Source: Helicobacter brantae
GTDB lineage: Bacteria > Campylobacterota > Campylobacteria > Campylobacterales > Helicobacteraceae
Assembly (NCBI RefSeq): GCF_003364205.1
Contig: NZ_NXLV01000003.1
Coordinates: 84,695 to 148,694, forward strand
Reading direction: 5' to 3'
Length of the DNA stretch: 64,000 nucleotides
Positions 8,381 to 16,705 of the stretch are shown here, piece by piece. The position numbers were made by a program, and so were the translations under genes. The notes under the pieces were generated by a model. The model had not been told where the DNA came from. It made no database searches and saw only the letters and a program-made list of their open reading frames with translations. Within the stretch, counting starts at the first letter, position 1, and every line of letters starts with the position of its first letter.

Positions 8381-9346
8381 ATGAATCCCCTAGTCAGCGT
8401 AATTATCCCTATCTATAATGTTGCCCCCTATCTCAGAGAATGTCTTGATAGTGTCCTATCTCAAACTTATTCAAATCTGCAAATTATTTTAGTCAATGAC
8501 GGAAGTAGCGATGAGAGTGAGAGCATTGCCAAAGAGTGTTTGAGAGATAATCGAGTAGAGCTAGTGAGTGTGCTTAATGGAGGATTGAGCTATGCTAGGA
8601 ATATTGGCTTAGATAGAGCTAGAGGAGAGTATATCTATTTTATAGATAGTGATGATTATATTGATTTGGGTTATATTGAAGAGCTAGTGAGTGTGGCTAG
8701 GGAGTTTGGAGTGGAGTTTGTGTGTAATGACAATATTGCTCCTTTTGGATTGGGGGAAGTCAAAGAGAGACCAAAATCTTCTCCACAACTCTTAATCCCT
8801 GATTCTCAAAACATTGCCTTGGGTGGAGCGGTGTGGAGGTGTCTATTTGCAAAATCCTTGCTAGAGCGAAGTGGGGTGAGGTTTTTGGAGAGGAAGATTT
8901 ATGAAGATGAGGGGTTTTTGTATATGATTCTTCCCTTTCTCTCAAGCTTTGCACGTTTTAGCGGATTGCCTTATTTCTATCGCCAAAGAGAAAATAGCAT
9001 AATGAGTAATCATAAAAAGTTTAGAAGCTATGATTTGCTTGATGTGTTTGAAGCCATTTATCGCTTCTATCAAGAGAGAGGATTTATCCAAAAGTTTAAA
9101 CCCCCATATTATTTCCTCTACTCTTGCTCTATTGGATATGAGAATGAGAGAGAGTATTTAGCAAGAGCCAAAAAACTTGCAAAATCCTTGCATATCCCCC
9201 CCCCCCATAAGGGAAAGATAATTTATGCTTTTTTATATTTGCCTCCTAGAGAGTTTGTCGTTTTTTTGAAGTTTTATAATAGAATCTCTTCAAAAGCTAT
9301 TAGAGTGAGGAGTTTTCTTGCAAGAAAGATTAAGTTTTGGAAGTGA
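8381..9346 (+). CDS. Family 2 glycosyltransferase, phase-variable (in frame here)
   Basis: GT-A fold glycosyltransferase of family GT2, 321 aa. The N-terminal catalytic domain has VSVIIPIYNVAPYLRECLDSVLSQ, the nucleotide-binding VNDGSSDES (about 38-46) and the metal-binding FIDSDDYID (about 88-95). The ATG at 8381 follows an excellent ribosome site (GGGAGGTG). An 11-C tract at 9196-9206 falls in codons 272-276. With 11 Cs the frame is intact; gaining or losing one C meets a stop within a few codons and removes about the last 45 residues. It probably builds a surface glycan (LPS or glycoprotein); donor and acceptor are unknown. It overlaps the following hydrolase gene by 29 bases. Confidence 0.88.
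   Translation: MNPLVSVIIPIYNVAPYLRECLDSVLSQTYSNLQIILVNDGSSDESESIAKECLRDNRVELVSVLNGGLSYARNIGLDRARGEYIYFIDSDDYIDLGYIEELVSVAREFGVEFVCNDNIAPFGLGEVKERPKSSPQLLIPDSQNIALGGAVWRCLFAKSLLERSGVRFLERKIYEDEGFLYMILPFLSSFARFSGLPYFYRQRENSIMSNHKKFRSYDLLDVFEAIYRFYQERGFIQKFKPPYYFLYSCSIGYENEREYLARAKKLAKSLHIPPPHKGKIIYAFLYLPPREFVVFLKFYNRISSKAIRVRSFLARKIKFWK
9196..9206 (+). repeat. Poly-C tract (C11) in glycosyltransferase gene
   Basis: Eleven consecutive Cs inside the coding sequence, translated as part of Ile, three Pro and part of His. Such tracts change length by slipped-strand mispairing. C11 is in frame. C10 reaches a TAA at 9219 and C12 a TAA at 9208. Confidence 0.9.
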
Positions 9347-10262
9347 TTTTGGAGAGATTATCTATACCCTCTATCATCCTAAGAACCCCAATGGGGCTAT
9401 CGTGCAAATTGCTCATGGAATGATTGAGGAGAGAAGCAAATACGAAGAGTTGGCACTAGCTTTGAGTGAGTGTGGCTATGTGGTGGCGATAAATGATCAT
9501 CGCGGACATGGAGAGAGTGTGGGGGGAGTGAGTGGGGAGTATGAAGTGGCGTGGGGAGAAATGGGAGAGAGGGGCTTTGAGAGGGCAGTGGAAGATATGT
9601 ACTCACTCACAAAGATTTTGAAAAATCGCTTTAGCGGGTATGCTTTCTTTTTGTTAGGGCATTCTATGGGAAGTTTGCTCTCAAGAGTGTATCTGCAAAG
9701 ATATGAGAGTGAGTTAAATGGACTAATTCTTATGGGGACTCCCTCACCCAATCCTCTAGCAGGGTTTGGAGTGGTGTTGTGTGAGATATTTAATAAGCTA
9801 GGATTTAATGCCATAGGTTTGAAAGTGATGAATCTGCTCACACTTGTGGGGTTTAACAAAAAGTTTAGAAAAGAAAATCCAAGCAATCCTCCCTATGCGT
9901 GGCTAACGCGTGAGCTAGAGAGTGTTAGAGTGTATAAAGAGAGAGGAGATTATCAATTCTCTTTTACTCTCAATTCTTTCAAAGGGCTTTTTGGGGGAGT
10001 AAAGCAAGTCTTTTCTCCCTATCCTAATGTGAAAAATACAGCTTTGCCTATAATGTTTATGAGTGGAGATGATGATCCTTGTGGAGAATTTGGGGCTGGA
10101 GCATATAAGGCTTACAAACACCTCACCTCTCAAGGGTATAGCAATGTTGAGCTAAGGCTTTATAGTGGAGCAAGACACGAGTTGCTACTAGAGAGCAATA
10201 AAGAGAGGGTGATTAGAGAGATTGTGGAGTGGTTTGAAGGAATAGACAGGGAAGAGAAGTGA
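9318..10262 (+). CDS. Alpha/beta hydrolase, monoacylglycerol-lipase-like
   Basis: Serine hydrolase of 314 aa. The nucleophile elbow GHSMG puts Ser at 116. The acid is probably in MSGDDDPCG, and the His in GARHELL near the C-terminus. AHGMIEERSKYEELA and NDHRGHGES are typical of the lysophospholipase/monoacylglycerol lipase branch (Hydrolase_4). There is no signal peptide, so it is probably cytoplasmic. The start is TTG at 9318 with GGAG six bases upstream, inside the end of the phase-variable glycosyltransferase. Its stop overlaps the next glycosyltransferase start (GTGA). The substrate is unknown; it could be a lipid or glycan ester. Confidence 0.85.
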   Translation: MQERLSFGSDFGEIIYTLYHPKNPNGAIVQIAHGMIEERSKYEELALALSECGYVVAINDHRGHGESVGGVSGEYEVAWGEMGERGFERAVEDMYSLTKILKNRFSGYAFFLLGHSMGSLLSRVYLQRYESELNGLILMGTPSPNPLAGFGVVLCEIFNKLGFNAIGLKVMNLLTLVGFNKKFRKENPSNPPYAWLTRELESVRVYKERGDYQFSFTLNSFKGLFGGVKQVFSPYPNVKNTALPIMFMSGDDDPCGEFGAGAYKAYKHLTSQGYSNVELRLYSGARHELLLESNKERVIREIVEWFEGIDREEK

Positions 10263-11326
10263 ATCCTCCATTGCTTTCGGTAATCTTGCCTACATACAAT
10301 CGAGATTATTGTGTTGGGCGAATGATTGATTCAGTTTTGGCACAAAATTTTAAAGATTTTGAGCTAATTATCATTGATGATGGGAGCAGTGATGAAACTC
10401 CAAGAGTATTGCAACGCTATGATGATAGGCGTATTGTAGTGCTAACTCAAAGCAATCAGGGAGTTTCAAGTGCAAGGAATTTGGGATTATCTCAAGCAAG
10501 GGGAGAATATATTACTTTTGTAGATAGTGATGATTATCTTTTGCAAGGATTCTTTGAGGATATTGCAGGTTGGTTGTCCAAAGAAAAGAGTGATATTTTG
10601 GTTTATGAGGGAGAATTTGTTGAGAATTTTACAAAAAAGACTGCCCCAATTTTTTGGGAAAGGAAAGAGTATTGCCCTAAAGAGGCAGTGAAGGGAGGAG
10701 AGTTTTTAGAAGAGTTTTGTCTTTATGGGGGTAATTCTTGGGCGTGTGCGAAAGTGTTTAGAAGAGGTTTTTTGCAAAAGTATTCTTTGAGTTTTGATGA
10801 GAAAATCTCTTATGGTGAAGATATGCTTTTATTGCTTCAATGCTATGAGTTGGCACAATCAATTAGGGCGATTCAAAAGCATTATTATGTCTGTGATCGA
10901 AGAGATGAGGCAAGTCTATCTCAAAAACAAACCCTGCATATCAAAAAGGTTGATGATTTGTTTCAAGCCTACTACCAGCTCAAAAAAAGTACACATCATA
11001 TTTCTTGTATTGCACTCAATTATATTAAACACTCAAGACAATGGTTAGCTAAACAGCCCCTATCTTATCAAAATAAAATAGATATTTGCTCTCTTCATAG
11101 TGATTGGAGAGGAGAGAGGGAGGGGGTAATGGAGGAGATAGAATCTTGGCTTATATCAAAACATAGGTGGGGATTATTAAGAGTGTTTTATATCCTTTTC
11201 CCTAAACTTTGTTGGGGGATTGGGGCTTATTATTTTTTGTATCCCAAAACCATTGGTTTGACTAGAAGGATAGCAAAAAAACTCCTCTCTCCTTTTTGGA
11301 GTAGAGGGAGTTTGAATAAAAAATAA
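10259..11326 (+). CDS. Family 2 glycosyltransferase
   Basis: GT2 enzyme, 355 aa. LSVILPTYNRDYCVGRMIDSV, IIDDGSSDETPRVL (residues 38-51) and FVDSDDYLL (88-95) give the nucleotide- and metal-binding sites. A catalytic-base-like segment (SYGEDMLLLLQCYE) follows near residue 185. The C-terminus ends in hydrophobic and basic segments that may associate with the membrane. The GTG start overlaps the hydrolase stop, so the three genes from 8381 form a coupled unit. Unlike the first glycosyltransferase it has no long homopolymer. Confidence 0.86.
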   Translation: MNPPLLSVILPTYNRDYCVGRMIDSVLAQNFKDFELIIIDDGSSDETPRVLQRYDDRRIVVLTQSNQGVSSARNLGLSQARGEYITFVDSDDYLLQGFFEDIAGWLSKEKSDILVYEGEFVENFTKKTAPIFWERKEYCPKEAVKGGEFLEEFCLYGGNSWACAKVFRRGFLQKYSLSFDEKISYGEDMLLLLQCYELAQSIRAIQKHYYVCDRRDEASLSQKQTLHIKKVDDLFQAYYQLKKSTHHISCIALNYIKHSRQWLAKQPLSYQNKIDICSLHSDWRGEREGVMEEIESWLISKHRWGLLRVFYILFPKLCWGIGAYYFLYPKTIGLTRRIAKKLLSPFWSRGSLNKK

Positions 11327-11349
11327 GCTAAAAAATTTAAAAATAATAA

Positions 11350-11368
11350 AAACCCATTAAGAGGGTTT
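11350..11368 (-). terminator. Rho-independent terminator of dcuA
   Basis: AAACCC and GGGTTT arms around a 7-base loop, followed on the minus strand by a run of mostly T (complement of the A-rich 11330-11349). It lies just past the dcuA stop and between convergent genes. Confidence 0.6.
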
Positions 11369-11374
11369 GTCTCC

Positions 11375-12703
11375 TTAGAGCATCATAGGTGCTAGGAGGA
11401 ATCCTAGTGCCACACTTAGTCCGATAGCTAAAAGCCCTGGGATCATAAAAGAGTGATTGAAAACATATTTTCCAATCTTTGTGCTTCCTGTATCATCCAT
11501 TTGTACTGCTCCTAGAAGTGTAGGATAAGTAGGCAGGATAAATAACGCACTCACTGCTGCAAATGAAGCCACGACGATATAAGCATTTTCTGTATGTCCG
11601 CTACTGATTCCTAGTGCTGCAATTACCGCAGGCATCAAAGCCTTAGAGGTGGCAGCTTGAGAGTAAAGAAGCATTGAGCCAAAGACAAGTCCCACTGCAA
11701 GGAGATAGGGATAATCTGTTACGATAGCAGAAGCGTAAGTTTTAATCTCCTCAATATGAGCTTTGACAAATGTATCTCCAAGCCAAGCCACGCCAAGCAC
11801 ACAAATACAAGCTACCATTCCACTTTTAAACACACTGCTTTCAGGGATTTTCTCAGGGGAGACTTTACAAAAGAAGACAATCAAACTTGCCACCACAAGC
11901 ATAAAGCTCATAATCGCCCCATCTCGTGGCAAAATCACAGGATCAATCAGTCCAATGTTTTTAGAAATTGCACACGCATAACTCACTACACACAACACTC
12001 CCAAAGCGAAAAAATATACAGAGCGTTTTGCCTCTTTGCTAATACTTCGCTCACTTTGAGGTTTGGGTTTGGCTACAAGTCCTTGAGCTAGTCGCTCTTG
12101 ATAAATCTTGTCTTTGCTAAGATCAAGAGAGCTAAAAGTGCTAACGATAAAGGCTGTAAGCATACACGCACTAAAGGTGGTGAGAATCCAAATCCCTAGC
12201 AGTGTAAGATAGCTCATTCCAAAAGGCTCTAACACCCCTGTCATATACACAACAGCTGCTGAGATAGGGGAGGCAGTAATAGCAATTTGAGAGGCAACCA
12301 CTGAGATACTTAGAGGGGCTGAGGGTTTGATATTGGCACTTTTTGCCACATCGACAATCACGGGCATCATTGAAAACGCCGTATGTCCCGTCCCTGCAAA
12401 AAGTGTGAGGGCATAGGTGATAATGGGAGCAAGATAGTTGATATATTTTGGATTTTTTCTCAAAATCCTCTCTGCTAAATCTACTAGATACTCCATTCCT
12501 CCTGCGACTTGCATTGCTGAAATTGCTGCGATGACTGAAGCGATGATGAGGATAACATCAGTAGGGATAGCTCCCGGTTTTAGCCCTAATCCAAGAGTGA
12601 GAATCACCACCCCAATCCCTCCTGCATAGCCAATGCCAATCCCACCCATTCTCACCCCTACAAAAATTGCTCCAAGCAAGACGATAATCTCTAAGGCAAG
12701 CAT
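11375..12703 (-). CDS. dcuA: Anaerobic C4-dicarboxylate transporter, DcuA/DcuB family
   Basis: Inner-membrane antiporter of 442 aa, exchanging aspartate/fumarate/succinate. It is very hydrophobic, with the family start MLALEIIVLLGAIFVGVRMGGIGIGYAGG and the conserved FAGTGHTAFSMMPVI and ASQIAITASPISAAVV segments, plus a central hydrophilic loop of about 40 residues. Its position 48 bases downstream of aspA on the same strand supports a role in aspartate uptake with succinate or fumarate export during fumarate respiration. I prefer dcuA over dcuB from the sequence and the aspA pairing. Confidence 0.92.
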   Translation of the reverse strand: MLALEIIVLLGAIFVGVRMGGIGIGYAGGIGVVILTLGLGLKPGAIPTDVILIIASVIAAISAMQVAGGMEYLVDLAERILRKNPKYINYLAPIITYALTLFAGTGHTAFSMMPVIVDVAKSANIKPSAPLSISVVASQIAITASPISAAVVYMTGVLEPFGMSYLTLLGIWILTTFSACMLTAFIVSTFSSLDLSKDKIYQERLAQGLVAKPKPQSERSISKEAKRSVYFFALGVLCVVSYACAISKNIGLIDPVILPRDGAIMSFMLVVASLIVFFCKVSPEKIPESSVFKSGMVACICVLGVAWLGDTFVKAHIEEIKTYASAIVTDYPYLLAVGLVFGSMLLYSQAATSKALMPAVIAALGISSGHTENAYIVVASFAAVSALFILPTYPTLLGAVQMDDTGSTKIGKYVFNHSFMIPGLLAIGLSVALGFLLAPMML

Positions 12704-12751
12704 ATTTTCTCCTTTGTGTTTTTGTGTTTACTTCCACCCCCCTTTTGTAAT

Positions 12752-14173
12752 CTAGCGTTGCATTTTTTGCTTATCTTCGCTTGTCATATGAGGCTTTAGC
12801 ATATTCTCAGGCTTAAAGATTTCATCAAGTTGTTCTTGAGTGAGAAGCCCTCTCTCCAAAACAATTTCTCTAACCCCTTTGCCTGTTTTTAGGGCTTCTG
12901 TGGCGATAGAAGCTGAATTTTCATATCCGATATAAGGATTGAGTGCTGTAACGATTCCAATAGAGTTGAAAACATAGTTTTTGCATACTTCCTCATTTGC
13001 CACAATTCCATCAACACACTTACTTGCTAGGGTTCTCATCGCTTTGCCTAGCATTTCCATTGAGTTAAAGAGTGCATAGGCTAGGACTGGCTCCATAACA
13101 TTGAGTTGAAGCTGTCCAGCTTCAGCAGCAAATGACACGGTTACATCATTACCAATAACCATAAAGCACACTTGATTGGCAACTTCAGGGATTACAGGAT
13201 TGACTTTACCGGGCATTATGGTGCTTCCAGGTTGCATTTTTGGCAACACAATCTCTCCAATCCCTGCCCTTGGCCCTGAGCTTAGAAGTCTTAAGTCATT
13301 GCATACTTTTGAGAGTTTGACTGCTACACGCTTTAGCACACCACTCACTTGCACATATGCTCCATTATCTTGAGTGGCCTCGATAAGGTTTCCTGCTGTA
13401 ATAAATGGCTTACCTGTAACTTCTTGAAGTTTTTTCTCCACCACTCTTGCATAATCAGGGTGAGAGTTCATACCTGTTCCAATCGCTGTCCCACCAAGAT
13501 TCATCTCTCTAATAAGATTTCTAGCCTCTAGCACCCTATCAATATCTTCCCCAATCATAATAGAAAAAGTCTTAAACTCTGCCCCCAAAGTCATAGGCAC
13601 GGCATCTTGAAGTTGGGTTCTTCCCATTTTGAGAATATCTTTGAACTCTTCAGCCTTTCTATCATAAGAGGCTTGGAGAAATTTCATACTCTCTGCTAAA
13701 TCTGTCAATCTATCATAGATTGCAATCCTCATTGCTGTGGGATATGCGTCATTTGTGCTTTGGCTTAGATTGACGTGATCGTTGGGGTGGCAATATTTGT
13801 ATTCACCTTTTTTGTGTCCCATAAGCTCAAGGGCAATGTTTGCGATAACCTCGTTTGCATTCATATTGGTGCTTGTCCCTGCCCCTCCTTGAATCATATC
13901 CACCACAAATTGATCATTATACTTTCCACTCATCACCAAATCACACGCTTGGCAAATATAATCCTTAAGCTCATCGCTTAATAGTCCTAGCTCATTGTTT
14001 GCCAATGCGGCTGCTTTTTTGACTTGTGCTAATGCCACAATAAAATTAGGGAAATTCTTTAACCTATCGTGAGAAATGTCAAAGTTCTCTAACGCCCTAA
14101 AAGTCTGCACTCCATAATATACATCTTCAGCAATCTCAAGATCGCCCAAAAAGTCGTGTTCAATTCTTTTCAT
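12752..14173 (-). CDS. aspA: Aspartate ammonia-lyase
   Basis: Fumarase/aspartase superfamily, 473 aa, converting aspartate to fumarate plus ammonia. The signature loop is GSTIMPGKVNP. MKRIEHDFLGDLEIAEDVYYGVQT, GAGTSTNMNANEVIAN and HPNDHVNLSQSTND are standard aspartase blocks. The length matches the E. coli enzyme. With dcuA immediately downstream it supplies fumarate as electron acceptor from imported aspartate. The ATG has an AAGGAG site. Confidence 0.95.
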   Translation of the reverse strand: MKRIEHDFLGDLEIAEDVYYGVQTFRALENFDISHDRLKNFPNFIVALAQVKKAAALANNELGLLSDELKDYICQACDLVMSGKYNDQFVVDMIQGGAGTSTNMNANEVIANIALELMGHKKGEYKYCHPNDHVNLSQSTNDAYPTAMRIAIYDRLTDLAESMKFLQASYDRKAEEFKDILKMGRTQLQDAVPMTLGAEFKTFSIMIGEDIDRVLEARNLIREMNLGGTAIGTGMNSHPDYARVVEKKLQEVTGKPFITAGNLIEATQDNGAYVQVSGVLKRVAVKLSKVCNDLRLLSSGPRAGIGEIVLPKMQPGSTIMPGKVNPVIPEVANQVCFMVIGNDVTVSFAAEAGQLQLNVMEPVLAYALFNSMEMLGKAMRTLASKCVDGIVANEEVCKNYVFNSIGIVTALNPYIGYENSASIATEALKTGKGVREIVLERGLLTQEQLDEIFKPENMLKPHMTSEDKQKMQR

Positions 14174-14380
14174 TTGTTACTCCTTGTGTTTTTTTGAATT
14201 GACATAGTGAGAGTGTAGTGCTTTATGGTTTAGCTTACATTACTTTTTTAGTTTTTAGTTTTGGAGAAAATCAAAAAAATATACCAAATGTTACACATTG
14301 GATTCAAAAAGCTACTTCTTTAACTTTTTGAACTATTTTTTAAGGTTTTATATCAAATTCTCAGTTAAAAAATTTTTAAA
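14174..14380. other. Non-coding gap upstream of aspA
   Basis: About 207 AT-rich bases between aspA and the 3' end of the hotdog gene. The part nearest aspA carries its ribosome site and presumably its promoter, but no clear -10/-35 pair is convincing. No RNA gene, convincing terminator or ORF was recognised. Confidence 0.5.
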
Positions 14381-14806
14381 CTACTCTTTAAAGTTGAGTT
14401 TGAAGAGTTGTTTATCAAAGACAGCGATATGAAAAGTGGCTTCAAAAATTTTAATATCTAGCAGAGTTCCTCTAACGCTAATTTCAAATTTTTTGGCATT
14501 GGACTGCTTAATGGTTGCCAAAAACATCATCTCTTGCTCAAACTCCACAGGGGCTAGAAACTCCACTTCAGCACCGATTGTGATTGCGTGAGGTTGATTG
14601 ACTAGACACATTGCTGCATAATTCCCTGCATTGAAAATAAAGCCTGAATGAATAAGATTGCTCTCATCACTAATCATTTGCTTGGTTGGGACAAATTTTG
14701 TAATCACTTCTTCATAAGTCATTTTGATGATACTTCCACACATTTCAGATTTGAGTGAGGTGCAAGTTTGAAGCTCAATATTGCTTTGTTCAAAATTTTC
14801 TTCCAT
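14381..14806 (-). CDS. Hotdog-fold thioesterase-like protein
   Basis: 141 aa. SNLIHSGFIFNAGNYAAMCLVNQPH resembles the central helix of hotdog thioesterases, and AITIGAEVEFLAPVEFEQEMMFLATI the following strand with the substrate-channel motif. A typical acidic catalytic residue is not obvious, so it may be a non-canonical thioesterase or acyl-binding protein. It lies 2 bases downstream of cmoB on the same strand, the same order as HP0419-HP0420 in H. pylori as I remember it. Substrate unknown. Confidence 0.7.
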   Translation of the reverse strand: MEENFEQSNIELQTCTSLKSEMCGSIIKMTYEEVITKFVPTKQMISDESNLIHSGFIFNAGNYAAMCLVNQPHAITIGAEVEFLAPVEFEQEMMFLATIKQSNAKKFEISVRGTLLDIKIFEATFHIAVFDKQLFKLNFKE

Positions 14807-14808
14807 TG

Positions 14809-15720
14809 CTATTTCCTTTTGAGTTTAAAATATCCACGAATAGGGGCTTGATACCCTTCAATTGTCTTGTTTGGGTCGTTGGGAGAGAGAAAATCCTCTA
14901 AACTCATTGATTCAATCCATTGGGTTTTTCTCTGCTCATTGCTTTGAGTTTGCTTACTTTCTAATAGCTCTACACTCTCAAATCCTGCTCTCAAACACCA
15001 CCCCTCTAGTGCCAAAGGAGAGGGGATAAAATAAGCATTACTCATTTTAGCATAGCTTATTTTTGGACATAGTGCAATCTCCTCATTGCTTTGCAAAATC
15101 AAAGTATCCAAAATCACTTCCCCTCCACTTTTGAGCGATTTTGCTAGGGTTTTGAGTGTGGAGATTGGATCGGTGCGATGATATAGCACACCCATACAAA
15201 AAATCACATCAAATTTTTGAGGGTAAAACTCCAAATGCTCCACTCCCAGCATTTCATAGAGAATCGGAGTTTGGGCAAAGTGGTTGAGAAAATCAAACTG
15301 ACATTTAAAAAGAGCGTAAGGATCAAAGCCTATGATACTTTTTGGGGAATGGGAGAGAAATTTAAACATATAATATCCATTATTGCACCCAATATCTGCA
15401 ATCTCTTTGCCCTCCAAATCAAGATAGGGAGCGATAAGATTGTATTTGATTGAGCTATCCCACTCACTCTCAATCCTAAGACTTCCTATCTCAAATGGTC
15501 CTTTCCTCCAAGGCTTAAGTGCCAAAGCACACTCTAAAATCTCCCTCTCTTGCTCCAAATCTATCTCTTCAAACCTTAACCTCACACAATCTTCTAGCTC
15601 TAAATGAGCTTTGAGGTTGGGAAGAGCATTGATTTTTTCAATCAGAGGAGCAATATTTTTGGCTTGAAGCCTTTTTCTTGCCTCGCTCCTTGCACTCTCA
15701 ATCATCAAAAAGCCCTGCAC
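14809..15720 (-). CDS. cmoB: tRNA U34 carboxymethyltransferase CmoB
   Basis: 303 aa. CmoB uses carboxy-SAM to make cmo5U34 in tRNA wobble positions. Visible features are the N-terminal helical domain, PWRKGPFEIG, the nucleotide-binding motif IADIGCNNGYYMFKFLS (residues about 133-149), FDVIFCMGVLYHRTDPI and GGEVILDTL. All match CmoB. The gene overlaps the upstream MurF-N-like gene by 23 bases. Part of the metG-to-hotdog string conserved with H. pylori. Confidence 0.92.
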   Translation of the reverse strand: MQGFLMIESARSEARKRLQAKNIAPLIEKINALPNLKAHLELEDCVRLRFEEIDLEQEREILECALALKPWRKGPFEIGSLRIESEWDSSIKYNLIAPYLDLEGKEIADIGCNNGYYMFKFLSHSPKSIIGFDPYALFKCQFDFLNHFAQTPILYEMLGVEHLEFYPQKFDVIFCMGVLYHRTDPISTLKTLAKSLKSGGEVILDTLILQSNEEIALCPKISYAKMSNAYFIPSPLALEGWCLRAGFESVELLESKQTQSNEQRKTQWIESMSLEDFLSPNDPNKTIEGYQAPIRGYFKLKRK

Positions 15721-16696
15721 CCTCTTGTGCTTCTGTGAAGTGTTGAGTGATAAAGTCCTCTCCCACTCCCAAAATCATTCCAAAATGATAGTTTTCCTTA
15801 AGAGAGCATAGAAGCTCTTCTTCACTCTCATATCCTACGCATTGGGCGATTGAGGAGAAGATTTCTAAAAATTGAGTAGGGACAAATAGCAAAACTTTCG
15901 CCCATTTGGCATTGTGGAGGATATAGGCACTATATTTCTTGAAACTCTCCAAATCCCTCTCAGCGATCAATACCCTACCACTTTGTCCAAATCTGCAGAG
16001 ATTCCCCCTTGCATCGATAAAATGAGGTTTGAAATAAGGAATGCTTTGAAAATGAGCTAAAGTGAGGGCAATCTCTTCGGATTGACAAAGCACAATCACA
16101 GAAGCAAGTTGCTCCAAAAATAAGCTAGGGAGTGGGAGGGTGTAGCGTTGAGAATCAAAGTAGATTTTGCTATCAAAGAGAGTGTAAGAGAGGAGTTTGA
16201 AGGGTTTGTGCTCTACATAAGAGCCTTGTGTATATTCAAGTGAGATTTCTAAGAGTTGAGGGTTGCAAGTGATGATTTTGCCAATAAGAGGGTTTTGGGT
16301 GGCTTCCAAAAGATCAGCATACCCTCCACTCACCAAAGCCACTCTTTCATCTATGATAATCTCTTGTGCGATAGAAAACTCAATATCATCAAAGAAAATT
16401 ACACCAATTTGCTGTATCAAAAGCCTATGTCTTATAAAGCGAGTCATTGCCTCTTGGAGCAAATCCACCCTAATCCACGCCACTTCATTATCAATCATTG
16501 GCATATCCCCATCTTCAAAGACGATTCCATACGCCCCTAGAGCGATTGCTTCTTTGGCACTCTCAGGAGTGGTAGCGATAAATAAACTCCCCCTTTGCAC
16601 TCTAGCAAGGTTGGCTGTGATATTCTCAAAGCTTGAGAGTGGTGGGTTGTTTAGAAGTGTGCCGTGAATGATTTCTACAATTTCATTGATTCTCAA
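15698..16696 (-). CDS. Conserved protein with MurE/MurF N-terminal-like domain
   Basis: 332 aa. The first ~95 residues (MRINEIVEIIHG, RVQRGSLFIATTPESAKEAIALGAYGIVFE, WIRVDLLQEAMTRFI) resemble the N-terminal substrate-binding domain of Mur ligases. The rest lacks a P-loop and so is not a complete ligase. It is flanked by metG (9-base gap) and cmoB (overlap), the slot of HP0418 in H. pylori as I recall. It may be a degenerate Mur-like scaffold; the function is not known to me. Confidence 0.6.
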   Translation of the reverse strand: MRINEIVEIIHGTLLNNPPLSSFENITANLARVQRGSLFIATTPESAKEAIALGAYGIVFEDGDMPMIDNEVAWIRVDLLQEAMTRFIRHRLLIQQIGVIFFDDIEFSIAQEIIIDERVALVSGGYADLLEATQNPLIGKIITCNPQLLEISLEYTQGSYVEHKPFKLLSYTLFDSKIYFDSQRYTLPLPSLFLEQLASVIVLCQSEEIALTLAHFQSIPYFKPHFIDARGNLCRFGQSGRVLIAERDLESFKKYSAYILHNAKWAKVLLFVPTQFLEIFSSIAQCVGYESEEELLCSLKENYHFGMILGVGEDFITQHFTEAQEGAGLFDD

Positions 16697-16705
16697 ATCT
16701 CTTCC

